This document shows, in pieces, positions 10,538 through 22,555 of a DNA stretch of 60,000 nucleotides. Source of the stretch: Bolinopsis microptera (Eukaryota > Ctenophora > Tentaculata > Lobata > Bolinopsidae); contig NC_087075.1 of NCBI RefSeq assembly GCF_026151205.1, positions 13,068,303 through 13,128,302 on the forward strand, given 5' to 3'. The notes below the pieces were generated by a model that was not told the origin of the DNA, did not search any database, and was given only the letters and a program-made list of their open reading frames with translations. The stretch's first letter is position 1; every line of letters begins with the position of its first letter. Both the position numbers and the translations under genes were made by a program.

Positions 10538-10871
10538 TGACCAAAACCCATAATCATGGGTAGAGTGTACCGCTGCCAGTGTCTCTCTTTTCCAAACAAA
10601 AGGAAATGATATTAATTTGAATAACCGTCCGCAAATGCAAATTGATACCGAGAATGAAATCGGTCGCTCGCTTTTTTCTAATCAATAAGCTTTATTACCA
10701 ATTACAATTCGTAAGCCGTGATCGAATGGAAAAAGCGAGCGACCGATTTCATTCTCGGTATCAATTTGCATTTGCGGACGGTTATTCAAATTAATATCAT
10801 TTCCTTTTGTTTGGAAAAGAGAGACACTGGCAGCGGTACACTCTACCCATGATTATGGGTTTTGGTCAAAT
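10538..10871. repeat. Inner TIR unit, copy 2
   Basis: This is the same TTTGACCAAAACCCATAATC family as the unit just upstream, with nearly identical arms (10538-10676 against 10725-10871) but a centre of only about 50 bp. An AT microsatellite (10517-10537) joins the two copies. The shared outer ends suggest tandem or nested insertion of one MITE family. Confidence 0.83.
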
Positions 10872-11872
10872 ATCATCTCTTTTTGATTATAATGTCAGGA
10901 TAATTTACAAAGCCGAAATGTAAACTCATAACTTCATTAATATTTATATTAATAATCAGGAGGTAATTTCATCGATTTCGAAATTTTACCTGACTGAATA
11001 TGGCACTTTTTACTCATTCAAGTTGGCATTAAATTCATATATAATTCCATTTAAATATCGCGGGAAAGCAGAATTTATTCGAAATCACGAATGAGAAAAA
11101 TTCTCACCTTTCGCACGTGCAAACTTTGAGCGGACGTTGCGTGCGCATACAATATTGAATCACCGTAAATTTTTGCATAGCAGTATTTTATGTATAATTT
11201 AATAAGCATGCAAAGTTTCAGAAGATTTCATATAGAACTTGGATCACAACGGGACTCCAAAGTTGATAAAAATGGTGAAAACAGCAATTTTCAGTAATTT
11301 TAGCAATTTTCTATCAATTTGGGCGTGTCCCCACGTGTGCAACTTTTCGATTTTCAACTTTAAAACTAGCCTATAACACAATTTAGACCTTTAGAAAGCA
11401 CAATCGAGCTCCACAACCCAAGGGATGGCCCAACACCAGAGAATACTAATTCACAACTTTTGTATTTTTATAAAATTATTCTTCAAAAAAGCACTAACTT
11501 CAATAGCGAATATCTTTATGAAGGAGCAAGGTAGGAAAATTTTCCGGTAGATTTTCAGAATGCTTGAACAATTATCTAAGGTGAAAATGTCCTCAGATTT
11601 TGAATAAAATTACTCCTTAATGGTTTAAAATCGATTTGAAAAGTTGTTATTTTGTTAAAAACCAAGTTTTAAAAACACTTAACTTGATGACGTCATCAAG
11701 TGATGATGATGACGTTAAATTATTTTTTGATATAATGGAAACTAGAGTGTAAACGATTATCTTCAAGACCTGTGGTTCGAAATGACTGTATCTTTTATAC
11801 TTCTGAATCTACGGACACTTAAATGTAGGCTACAATTGACTGCCAAAAGCGTCTATATTATATATATATGCT

Positions 11873-12600
11873 TCACGACAATCTGTTGTAAAACAGGGGT
11901 TCCAGAAAACCCACTTGCCGATACTCCTGAAACATGAAAATTTTTTACAGTCGATTTGGACAAGGTCTAGACGCCCTGCAAAGTTTCATATCTCTAACTC
12001 AGTTTTAACATGGTTTTTAAGGCACCTGAATATGGCGATTTTGGGTTTTTTACCTAATTTCGTATAACATGCTGGCGCGTATTTTGCGCAAATTTCTTAA
12101 AAACCTCCACATAACTATTTCTTATTCCTGTCATCTTTAACATTGAATTATAATGTTTTGAACTTAGATATGCCTGCTGAACTACTTTCGATGAGTCTTA
12201 TATGCCTGGAAAACAATAAAGGGGATATACTAGTATAGGGGGTGAATAGTATTGTGAATATAAGGGCGACGGTAATGCTTGCCAGCATTGTGATGTATCA
12301 CGACAATCTGTCGTAAAACAGGGGTTCTAGAAAACCCATTTCCCGATGCTCCTGAAACCTGAAACTTTTTTTGCAGTCGATTTGGTCAACGTCTAGACGC
12401 CCTGAAAAATTTCAGATATTTAACTCAATTTAAACATGGTTTTTAAGGCACCTGAATATGGCGATTTTGGGTTTTTTACCGAATTTCGTATAACACTAAC
12501 AGTGCTGGCGAGTATTTTATGCAAATTTCTTAAAAATCTCAACATAACTATTTTTTATTCCTGTCATCTTTGACATTAAATTAGAATGTTTTATATATTT
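11873..12600 (+). repeat. Two direct copies of an about 425-bp repeat
   Basis: CACGACAATCTGTTGTAAAA at 11874 recurs as CACGACAATCTGTCGTAAAA at 12300. The homology (AACAGGGGTTC, CACCTGAATATGGCGATTTT, TATTCCTGTCATCTT) extends some 300 bp in each copy. No reading frame is conserved between the copies. This is probably a dispersed non-coding repeat. Confidence 0.8.
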
Positions 12601-13050
12601 ATATATGTATATTTATATAGTTTATATTTTCAACTAAAAATAAATCTGCTGAACGACTTCCGATGAGTCTTAATGCCTGAAAAACTCCTGCCGGAGTCGT
12701 GTAACGTGTACCAAAGGGGGTATAATAGTAAAGGGGGTATGATAGTAAAGGGGGTACATAGTATACCCACAATAAATGCAACGGTCGTGCTTGCCAGCAC
12801 TGTGATAAGATATTATACATTATATGAGGATGATGTCGCGCGATACCTGATTTTTGTTAAATCGTGGCATCTGCCGCGAAATGGCAGCGTGGACCAGCAG
12901 CGTTCAATCACCAACTAATTACAGTAAAGCCCCGATTTACCGCGGCCATTTCCTTCCCCCAAATAGGGCTTAACATTCATAATGTAAAAACAAAATCAAA
13001 ACCCCGATCTACCGCGGCTTTTTCTTTTTATCAAACTCCGAAGTAAAAAG
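12601..13050. other. Non-coding stretch with short duplications
   Basis: An AT-rich tract is followed by three near copies of AGTAAAGGGGGTA (about 12727-12762) and two copies of CCCCGATYTACCGCGGC (about 12931 and 13001). I see no gene. Confidence 0.5.
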
Positions 13051-13062
13051 TTAACGGAGTAT

Positions 13063-13927
13063 TATAGTATAGGCTCTTACGGGCAAAAAGACGTGTTTTC
13101 TGCTACGAGTTTAGAGACCTAACCGCTAATTGGACACAATAGTATGATGTCTAAGGATCGATAATATGTTAAGAAATATAAATTTGGCCTTATTAGTCAC
13201 GTGCTATACCAATGCGCGTTTTAAACTTTGACAGTCTATTACTCTAAGGCAAATAAAGTAATTATATCCATATTTTGTCAGCAATAAGATCACATTATTT
13301 TCTATTTAGTGTGAAAATATGAGCTAGAACGGACATAATCTCGCTGAGTTATAGCTGTTTGAAATTTATGATGAACGCGCGGGTGCCAATTGATAACAAC
13401 TAAATGCTTTTGCGCGTAGTGCGCGTCGAAAATTTGGCAAAAACGCTTGCGGAGTGACAATATTCAAACTTCGATTAAGTATATGAAGTGGGTACTTCTC
13501 GGAAAGGAAAAATTTAGGCAAACACGATGTGACTATTTTTGGGTTGATTTAATACAACTGCAAAAAATTATTCAAACTTAAAGCAAAAAAGTCAAAATTT
13601 TTACCACTTTTTTGGATTTTTACCTCAGAACAAATAGAGGGATTTGTTTTATTTTTATACAATCTTGTGCGGCTGTCTTTTAGCTATCTTTCTGCAAGTT
13701 TTGCCGACATGCCAACAAAATTAACTTGCTCAAAATATCAAAAAACATGGTTTTTTGGCCTATTTTTGGCCCAAAAATCGGTTTGTTGCGATTTTACCCC
13801 AGAACAATCAGTCCAATCATCTTGAAACCACTTTCAATCGATTCTACGGTCAAAAATACGTCTAGTAAGGTGTATCTGGGGTCCCGAACGTATCGAGCAG
13901 ACAATGCCCGTAAGAGCCTCTACTATT
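13063..13927. mobile_element. MITE-like TIR element, about 0.86 kb
   Basis: TAGGCTCTTACGGGCA at the left end matches TGCCCGTAAGAGCCT at the right end in inverted orientation. The interior has imperfect internal symmetry (TTTTTACC near 13600, GATTTTACC near 13790) but no transposase frame. The exact target-site duplication is unclear; both flanks are TA-rich. Confidence 0.65.
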
Positions 13928-14067
13928 ACTGTACAGCACTAGAAATTTGTTACAATTATTAAGGCATGATACTCCCTTAATTTGCTAAAGACCTTGAGAT
14001 ACGTCGTGTGTATACATGATCACCACCAATCAAAAGATAATACATAATAAGTAATATACTGAAGCCG

Positions 14068-14852
14068 GACCTTTACTGATAGTTTAAATTCGACATATGA
14101 CGTCATCTAGCGTCATCTAGCGTGAAATATCGCCAGATGATGATAGATGACGCTAAATGACGCTAGATGACGCTAGATGACGCCAATTAGCGACATTGTC
14201 GCTAAGTGCACGGCACCTTTCGAATGTCGCTATTTAGCGCTATCTAACGCTATCTAGCGCTATATGTCGCAACGACATCTGACGCTATATAGCGCTATCT
14301 GGCGCTATATAGCGCTAGATAGCGTGAACTGTCGTAAACTGACTTATCCCGCTATCCAGCGCTTGATGTCGCCTGCGTCAGATGTCGTCGCGACAGATGT
14401 CGTCAGATGACGTCAGATATCGCTAGATGGCGTCAGATAGCGTTAGATGTCGCGGCAACATATGACGCTAGATGACGCTAGATGTCGTCCCTAGAATTTT
14501 TATGAAAATAGCGCTATCTGTCGCCTGGCGTCAGTGCTGCGTGCTTAGCGTCATCTAGCGTCATCTAGCGTCATCTAGCGTCATATATATATAGCGTCAT
14601 ATAGCGTCATATATATATAGCGTCATATAGCGTCATATAGCGCTAGATAGCGCTAGATAGCGCTAGATAGCGCTAGATAGCGACATTCGAAAGGTGCCGT
14701 GCACTTAGCGACAATGTCGCTAATTGGCGTCATCTAGCGTCATCTAGCGTCATCTAGCGTCATCTATCATCATCTGGCGATATTTCACGCTAGATGACGC
14801 TAGATGACGCTAGATGACGTCATATGTCGAATTTCAACTATCAGTAAAGGTC
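14068..14852. mobile_element. Foldback element built of TAGCGTCA / TGACGCTA words
   Basis: Outer ends are inverted: CGGACCTTTACTGATAGTT on the left and AACTATCAGTAAAGGTCCG on the right. These are followed by TTCGACATATGACGTCATC and its complement. Inside, hundreds of bases consist of variants of the 8-9-bp word TAGCGTCA(T) and TAGCGCTA, arranged so that the whole element can fold on itself (for example GCGACATTGTCGCTAAGTGC near 14190 and its complement near 14700). It ends about 157 bp before the first LamG gene. Confidence 0.85.
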
Positions 14853-15009
14853 CGAATAATCTGGGTGGTGCCCGAAATCACGCAACTGCCAAGCGTTACT
14901 CCTAACTCCAAACTTTCTAAGACTGACCCTCCATTACTATAAAGTATCTGACTAGCTGTCCAGATCAGTCCAGTAATATTTATTAGTTAGATATCTCAAC
15001 CGAGTCACT
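14853..15009 (+). promoter_or_regulatory. Conserved proximal promoter of LamG family copy A
   Basis: This block recurs upstream of all four family members (about 19828-20009, 26215-26398, 29548-29733). It contains GTGCCCGAAATCACGCAA, a CGTTACTCC(C/T)AACTC motif, a TATA-like CTATAAAG or TTTAAAAG and CAGTCCAGTAATATTTATTAG just before the start codon. Conservation across paralogues with otherwise drifting flanks suggests the core promoter and leader. Confidence 0.6.
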
Positions 15010-16669
15010 ATGTTACGTTTTATCCTCTCTGTCTTATCGGTATTTGTTGCATGTCCAGGGTTTACTATAGCAGCCAGTGACACCAAGAGCGATAAAGCTC
15101 TTAAGTTTGCTTACGATGGAAATAGTTTAATATCTTACAGTCCCAACATTAACTCATTGACAGAAAAGTTTTCTGTTTGTGTGTGGGTCCGCAAGTTCCA
15201 CCCTCATGGAAGTCATCCTATAGCGTTCGCGTATAACGGCTGGGAACTAGCGTTGGGAGACAGTGGCTACTACAACATGCTGTTCAGTTCCAACATTAAT
15301 CTGGCCAGCAAGTTCCCCAGTGACAATACTTGGTATCTGTACTGCTCAACCTGGAGCCTTGCTTCTAGAACCTTCCGAGTGTACGTGAACGGGCAACAAG
15401 TAGGGACCCAGACAACATCCTCCGGGAGAAGGCTGCAGACAGGCAGAGCATTAACTTTGGGGAATTATTCACCAAATTCAGGGCACCATTTCGGCGGCAT
15501 GCTTTTTAACTTTAATATGTACTCTAAAGAACTGACGGCTACAGAAGTAGCTGCCCTGTCTTCAGGTGGATTTTGTGTAGAGATTCCTGAGCAGTTGGAG
15601 GAGTACCGGATAATAATGAATAAAGTGGGAAGATATTCTCAAACTGAGCAGAACTGGTATTGTGTTGGATATAGATACCAGATGTGCCGCATTTGTTGAA
15701 CTACCGATAACTCGGAAAAAGCTGGAATTGGCCGTGACAGAAAAGAGTTCTCTGGAACTATCCTTAAACAAAACGAGGACAGATCTACTTAAAGTTCAAG
15801 AAAGCTTCAACTCTACCCAGGAGGAACTAGTTGGGGTACAAGAACGCTTTAACTCTACCCAGGAGGAGCTAGTAGCAACAGAAGGGGAGTTGAATGAAAC
15901 GAGGAGCGACCTTCAAGAAACAAAGATGGAACTGAGGAATCTCACGGAATCTAAATGTGCGCTAAAGAAAGGGAATTTGACAAAGTGGGATATGTTTTAT
16001 TCGCCCTAGTACTATAATAAAACTTTCACTCGCACTCTCTACCAACAGCTCACCTCGACATGGGATTCAATTAGCAGTAAGACTAGATGCAATTAATATT
16101 TACATAAATTAGTCAACGTTTTTATCATTGTTTTGCGCAATTGAAATGTATATCATTTTAAAGAAAATTATTTTATAATACGTTTGAATTTGATAACATG
16201 TACATATTACACATTTGTTCATTATGTTTTACAGAAGTTTATAATTATACTTATACATTTATAATTATACTTTTTATTATACTATACACGATACGTTCAG
16301 TACGACAAAATTCTTGTGATATCAAAAACTCTATGATCAATATTGATCATTATACCAATATGCTGAATCAAATATTTATCATCGTTTATTTATGAGCTTA
16401 AATTTGATCCTTCGAACAGCTGTTGAGCAATGAAACGCAAACATAATCTTAGCAAAATGAATATATTTCTTTTATCTTCAGCATTTAATCAGTCACATAA
16501 TCTCAAATTATTTGTTATATAGTAGTGTTGAAAGTATTATTTATGAGCGAGTTCTAACTTATTCTCTTATTCAGATCGACTGTTTGGGATGACGATTACT
16601 GACAAGGTAATCGAGCTGATAAAAGATCTGGACGACGATCAGATTGAACACTGCGGAGAACTATCGTGA
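15010..16669 (+). pseudogene. LamG-coiled-coil secreted protein, copy A, frameshifted
   Basis: It starts like the intact copies with a signal peptide (MLRFILSVLSVFVACPGF) and a concanavalin-A-like LamG/pentraxin domain (about residues 25-185: SVCVWVRKF, LYCSTW, RVYVNGQQVG, FGGMLFNFNMYSKELT). At about 15611-15621 a 7-bp insertion, relative to copies B-D, shifts the frame and ends the protein at residue 229. The rest of the coiled coil survives in another frame (15662-16009), where TAG replaces a conserved GAG codon at 16007-16009. Exon 2 (16575-16669) is still intact. Two independent lesions make a functional product unlikely, although a secreted LamG-only protein could still be made. Confidence 0.8.
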
Positions 16670-17439
16670 AGCCTTGCTACTGAGACAATGTAAGTTAAGT
16701 AGTAACCACATTGACTTATATTATTAAATATTTTAATTATCAAACATGTTAAATCAAGCAAATTAATTTTTGTACTAATTTGTAAATGAAATGTGTCGTT
16801 CGACTATTTTCTAACTTAACCTATCTTTAAATCAGGTGCTACCGAAGAGAAGATGTGCTAAACTATGCTGACGGTCACAAGAATGACAGGGCTGATATTT
16901 TTGGACAATGTTCACCCTTGATAGGTTATGGTGTTTTTAGTTTACCTCAATTTTTCTGAACTGGAATCAATAGGTCGTTTCATAAGTCTAGTTTTAGTAA
17001 TTTGAAGAAATATTGCATTACTGACGATAAATGCAGTAAATTTGATTATTGATCGCAATTAATTTTTTATCATGGCAGGATTTTGGTTTTGACTTTTCTA
17101 TTATTAAAAAAAAAATAGTCTGTTAAAATCTGTTTATAGTCTGTTAAAATAAAACATACCATATGAAATGAATTGGGTTTAAAGATTTTACCTTTTACCT
17201 AATGCATTATTTAATTAAAGATTACATAAATTATAAATAGATAAATCTACTGTTTAAAAATTTGTTGTCATATCGACGATCTAGTAATATCTCAATATAA
17301 TCTGAATATAATACATGTATGTATGTAATATAATATTTTAATATAATCTGAATATAATATGTATGTAATATATTTTAATATAATATGAACTCTAAAGTTA
17401 TACTGTATGATACGTGAATATATTAATTCCTACCGGTAT
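16670..17439 (+). other. 3' flank of copy A with a conserved exon-3-like segment
   Basis: A GTAAGTT donor follows exon 2. About 150 bp on, an acceptor (AAATCAG, near 16837) precedes GTGCTACCGAAGAGAAGATG and a stretch readable as YADGHKNDRADIFGQCSPL. The segment is conserved in copies B-D and in the inverted copies at 23.0 and 24.1 kb. It lies after the exon 2 stop codon in the spliced reading frame, so I treat it as 3' UTR or a relic coding exon. The remainder is AT-rich with GTATGTAATATAATATTTTA repeats (about 17290-17390). Confidence 0.5.
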
Positions 17440-18907
17440 AGATGTGGATACTGGTGGGGAGGTGAAACACATTTGTTTACTTTAATAGTAAGCACATGTT
17501 CAGCGGGTTGAGGAGGTGAAACACATTTGTTTACATTTTTAGGGTAAGCACATGTTCAGCGGGTTGAAGAGATGATACACATTTTGTATTATAGAAGGCT
17601 TGTAACACTTGTAACGCTTTCTTGTTACCCCCCTTTGAAGGCCCCGAATTATTTTCTGAACGAAAGCTCAAAAATAACCGAGAAATCGACCTTCTTATTA
17701 ACTCATTTTGATGACTGTTTCTGACCTAAAATTGCACGAAAAATTGATTTAGCTAGGTTTCAGAACCTATAAACACTTCCTCATCCCTCAAAATTGATGT
17801 TTTATAGTTGATACGAGCAACAAGCAACATATGTTTTGATCCTTCGGTTCTACAGCTCTTGACCTAGGCAGTTAAGCTGAACCCGACAGATCGAGGCAAT
17901 CCTCACCTTAACTGATCAAACTGGTACTAACTCAATTTTCAGATATAAAATATGTTCTTTGCGATACGTGTTTATTGCAGCTTTGCAACTTGAGTGAAGA
18001 CCAGAGTACGAAAACACACAGCAGGTAAGCAACTCACTTTTGGTGACTGTTCCTCACGAACATACTGATCCTGTAACAATTTAGTATACGGTAGCTTAGA
18101 AGTGAAACCCACTTATTGTAGTACCAACTATGGTCATACGAGACTAAGGAATAATATACATAAATAAGTTACATAATAAATTACCATATATAACAAACAT
18201 ATAAACAGGGAGATCGTCTCCTTAACAAATCGAACAGGTACTATCACAATTTCCAGAGCAGGTACTATCACAATTTCCCGAGCGTAATTTTCACAATTTC
18301 CAGAGCATAACAAAGTCAAAAGAAACACAACGAAGGTAGGTTACCAACACCACAATATAACAATTATACTAACAACTGAATTAAATTTATTCTGACGACG
18401 GGCAGCCCTGATGTGCTCCGTCATCCTCAACGAGCGACCACTTGTAATAGAGGTGTTATGTCATGTGACACCGATCCGTCCATGAGTAGAACCGAAGGAT
18501 CAAAACATATGTTGCTTGTTGCTCGTATCAACTATAAAACATCAATTTTGAGGGATAAGGAAGTGTTTATAGGTTCTGAAACCTAGCTAAATCGATTTTT
18601 CGTGCAATTTTAGGTCAGAAACAGTCATCAAAATGAGTTAATAAGAAGGTCGATTTCTCGGTTATTTTTGAGCTTTCGTTCAGAAAATAATTCGGGGCCT
18701 TCAAAGGGGGGTAACAAGAAAGCGTTACAAGTGTTACAAGCCTTCTATAATACAAAATGTGTATCATCTCTTCAACCCGCTGAACATGTGCTTACCCTAG
18801 TCCCTAAAAATGTAAACAAATGTGTTTCACCTCCTCAACCCGCTGAACATGTGCTTACTATTAAAGTAAACAAATGTGTTTCACCTCCCCACCAGTATCC
18901 ACATCTA
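17440..18907. mobile_element. 1.47-kb TIR element with about 415-bp inverted arms
   Basis: TAGATGTGGATACTGGTGGG at the left matches CCCACCAGTATCCACATCTA at the right. The arms (17440-17855 and 18490-18907) stay nearly identical through TGTAACGCTTTCTTGTTACC and CAACATATGTTTTGATCCTT. The interior carries three close copies of GGTACTATCACAATTTCC-like text (18236-18300) and no transposase. Paralogous empty sites near copies B, C and D (CCGGTATTAACTTAAAT) show where it went in. Confidence 0.85.
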
Positions 18908-19827
18908 TTAACTTACATTTTAGTGATTTAAATCACAATTTCTAATTTGATGTTTCATTTCTAACTTTCTACGTTCCTAGCTATTCTACTTAATAAACAT
19001 ATTGTTTGCCAAACTAAAATTTAGTAAAAACTGTGATATTTCAGTCTAGGAATTTTCATCTTTGATTTTTGAAAATGGGACAAACATCGGACAGTATAAT
19101 TTTTCCAGTTGTGGTTCTGTCTCTTTTGTCCGGAATCTAACTCCCAGTACCACAATTGGGTCTCATGTCACTTTACTTGTAGTGAACTGACTAATTGCTC
19201 TCAGGACAAAAGTCCCGTCAAATCTGCAAAATTTTGGCTCAGGAAACATTCTAGTTGAAAATTTGACAATATCAATTTTCAATTTTGCATTATGCTTTTT
19301 TTGCAATGCATTCTTTGGCCGGAATCAAACTTTTAGTATAATTGGGCCGTATAATGCTATACATATTTGACTAAAATATTGGTCATTGGACGGACATTAA
19401 GTCAAAATTGTGAATGTCAAAATAACAAACATTTTACAAATTTAACATTTGGATGACTACCGTAAATTTCGAAATCTGTCAATCAAATTAACACCAGAAT
19501 CTCAAATTAATTCAAATGGAGTTTTAATAGTATTTAATTAGTATTTCTAAACGTTTGTACTAATTACCTGCTTCTACTGGACACGAAGTTAAGGTTGATA
19601 AAGTTTTAAAATCACTAGTTAGAAATATTCAAATTCTCTTCTGAATACTTTCATAATCATGCGCAGGTTATATAAAATTACTTCATGCAATTTATAGACT
19701 TTAATATTTTATTATATAGATGTTTAACGTGTCCTGATCACGGACCAGTACCGGAACAGGAGACCCTAGTATCTTATCCTCTAACTTTACTGTTAAACTA
19801 TTGCAATACAACTGGTCACGAAGAATA
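18908..19827. other. Intergenic DNA between copies A and B
   Basis: No gene is visible. Most of it is homologous to the flanks of the other family copies (for example AGTGATTTAAATCACAAT and TGTGATATTTC; compare 22405-22540 and 28745-29300), so it belongs to the duplicated unit. Confidence 0.6.
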
Positions 19828-20009
19828 ATCTGGAAGGTGCCCGAAATCACGCAACGTCCACGCGTTACTCCCAACTCCTAACTTTTACGCGTTACTCCCA
19901 ACTCTAACTTCCTTAGCCTGACCCTCTATTATTTAAAAGCTTAGTATCTGACTAGCTATCCAGACCAGTCCAGTAATATTTATTAGATCGATATCTCAAC
20001 CGAGTCACT

Positions 20010-21486
20010 ATGTTACGTTTTATCCTCTCTGTCGTATTGGTATCTGTTGCCTGTCCAGGGTTTACTATCGCAGCCAGCGACACCAAGAGCGATACAGCTC
20101 TTAAGTTTGCTTATGATAGAAATGCTTACATATCTTACAGTCCCAACGTTAACTCACTGACAGAAAAGTTTTCTGTTTGTGTGTGGGTGCGTAAGGTCCA
20201 ATCTGGGAATACTCCATTAGTGTTCGCGTATAACGGTTGGGAACTAGCGTTGGGAGACAGTGGCTACTACAACTGGCTGTTCAGTTCCCACAATAATCTG
20301 GCCAGCAAGTTCCCCACTGACAATACTTGGTATCTGTACTGCTCAACCTGGAGCCTTGCTTCTAGAACTTTCCGCGTGTACGTGAACGGGCAACAAGTAG
20401 GGACCCAGACAACACCCTCCGGGAGAAGGCTGCAGACAGGTGGAACATTACGCTTGGGGAATTATTCACCAGGAAACAGCGCGCACCATTTCGGCGGCAT
20501 GCTTTTTAACTTAAATATGTACTCTAAAGAACTGACGGCTACAGAAGTAGCTGCCCTGTATTCAGCTGGATTTTGTGCAGAGATTCCTGAGCACTTAGAG
20601 GAGTACCGGGTAATAAAGTGGGAAGATATTCTCAAACTGAGCAGATCTGGTACTGTGTTGGACGATGACACCAGATGTGCTGCATTTGTTGAACTACCGA
20701 TAACTCGGAAAAAGCTGGAATTGGCCGTGACAGAAAAAAGTTCTCTGGAACTATCCTTAAACAAAACGAGGACAGATCTACTGAAAGTTCAAGAAAGCTT
20801 CAACTCTACCCAGGAGGAGCTAGTAGCAACAAAAGGGGAGTTGAATGAAACGAGGACCGACCTTCAAGAAACAACGATGGAACTGAGGAATCTCACGGAG
20901 TCTAAATGTGCGCTAAAGAAAGGGAATTTGACAAAGTGGGATATGTTTTATTCGCCCGAGTACTATAATAAAACCTTCACTCGCACTCTCTACCAACAAC
21001 TCACCTCAACATGGGATTCAATTAGCAGCAAGATGCAATTTATATTCACTTAAACTAGTCAACGTTTTTATCATATTGTTTCGCAATTGAAATGAAATTC
21101 TTTTTAAGGAAAATTATTTTGCATGCTTGATAATAATTTAAACCAGTAACATACATATTTGTCCATTTCGTTTGATAAAACTTTATTATTACAGTTTACG
21201 AGTTCAATTAGTAGCACAACTAGAGCACAATAATAGTAATCAAAATTTACAACCACTCGATACGACATATGTATGTTCGATACCATAAAATTCTTGCAAT
21301 TTATTTAATTCGATCAAAATATCAACATATTTTAAACGAATTGATACCAGATCGTTTGTAAACGGGAGTTCTAACTTCTCAGCTCATTCAGGTCGACTGT
21401 TTGGGATGAGGATTACTGACAAGGTAATCGAGCTGATAAAAGATCTGGATGACGATCAGATCGATCACTGCGGAGAACTATCATAA
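20010..21486 (+). CDS. LamG-coiled-coil secreted protein, copy B (two exons)
   Basis: Exons 20010-21027 and 21392-21486 give 370 residues. Residues 1-22 are a signal peptide, and about 25-190 form a LamG/pentraxin-like jelly-roll (SVCVWVRK, YLYCSTWSL, RVYVNGQQVGTQT, FGGMLFNLNMYSKELTATE) that usually binds carbohydrate or protein ligands outside the cell. About 205-330 is a charged coiled coil with several NxS/T glycosylation sites (NKT, NST, NET, NLT). Exon 2 adds a short helix (ITDKVIELIKDLDDDQIDHC). Splicing joins AGC-A to GT-CGA in phase. The donor here is GCAAG rather than the GTAAG of the other copies; without splicing the frame would end at 21053. Only one copy of the 14-residue NST repeat is present. 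The ligand is unknown. Confidence 0.8.
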
Positions 21487-22555
21487 AGCCTTGCTACCAA
21501 AATTATGTAAGTTACTTACCACACTTAATCATTAAATATTGTTTCATTTTCCAATGTCAAAGCAAGCAGATTCAATAGTTATCTTAATGCTTAAATTGAA
21601 ATGTGTCGTTCGACTTTTGTAACATAATTTCAAATCAGGTGTTACCGGAGAGAAAATGCGCTAAACTATGCTGACGGTCATAAGAATGATAGCTGTATAC
21701 TGACGCTGATCTTTTTGGACGATGTTTACCCTTGAGAACGTTGAGAACCTACCCTAATTGAGAACGAGACGAAGCGAAAACATCCCGACCTTCCAATACT
21801 GATCACGATATACTTCAACAACGGAGATAATTATACGGATACCTTTAAGTTATGGACATGAATTGCAAATAGACTGGAAGCACACTGGACTCACTTAAAA
21901 TTATCAATCTTAATTTTAAACAGTAAAACTTGGTTGTTGATACCAAGTATAATTTGAAACATTTTATACTATCTACAGTATGAGTATCTAAGAAGTAGTA
22001 TGTATGTAGTATTCGTTGATAGACGATGATTTAAAGGACGTGAGGAAATTACGTTCATTTGTACTCAGTTCACCTCCATTTTCTGAATCAAAAAATCGTT
22101 TTATATTGCATTATTGCAGCGGAAGATGCTGTATCTTTGATCACCATAATTTGGTAATCATGGCAGAACTTTGGTTTGGCTCATGGCTGTTTAATTAGTC
22201 TGTTAAGATGAAACATACCAAATCAATGAATTAGATTTAAAATGTTACCTTTAACCTTGCCTCATACATTATTAAAAGCATACTTAAATTATGTATAAGT
22301 GAATTTATTGTAAATTTGTTGTAATTGTATCGACAATCTAATATGAACTCTGAAGTTATTGTTTGGTACGTGAATATATCAATTCTTACCGGTATTAACT
22401 TAAATTTTAGTGATTTAAATCACAATCTCTAATTTGATGTTTCATTTCTAACTTTCTGCTTTGGTCATTGGATAGACATCCAGTCAAAATTTTGAATGCC
22501 AAAATATCAAACATTTCAAAAATAGAACATATGGATGACCAGCGTACATTTTAAT
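21487..22555 (+). other. 3' flank of copy B
   Basis: The exon-3-like segment (about 21639-21790) follows an AAATCAG acceptor. It is frame-disrupted relative to the inverted copies. Beyond it is AT-rich DNA shared with the flanks of copies C and D (ATTTGAAACATTTTATACTA, TGAATATATCAATTCTTACC). No independent gene is seen. Confidence 0.5.

Larger units (their letters stand above)
8991..11855. mobile_element. 2.9-kb foldback element with about 1-kb terminal inverted arms
   Basis: The left arm (about 8991-10010) reads GACGCTTT, GCCAGTCAATTGTAG and continues through CACACGTGGGGACACGCCC and TGCGCACGCAACGTCCGCTC. The right arm (about 10860-11855) is its diverged reverse complement, for example GAGCGGACGTTGCGTGCGCA, GGGCGTGTCCCCACGTGTG and CTACAATTGACTGCC. 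The centre holds two smaller inverted-repeat units listed separately. I find no transposase frame, so this looks like a non-autonomous foldback or MITE composite. Arm divergence is moderate, with small indels, so it is not a fresh insertion. Confidence 0.85.

Noticed and set aside
18668-18931. 87-residue frame with repeated CVSPPQPAEHVLT
   Set aside because: Lies in the right arm of a TIR element; the apparent repeat comes from a duplicated AAACACATTTGTTTAC segment.
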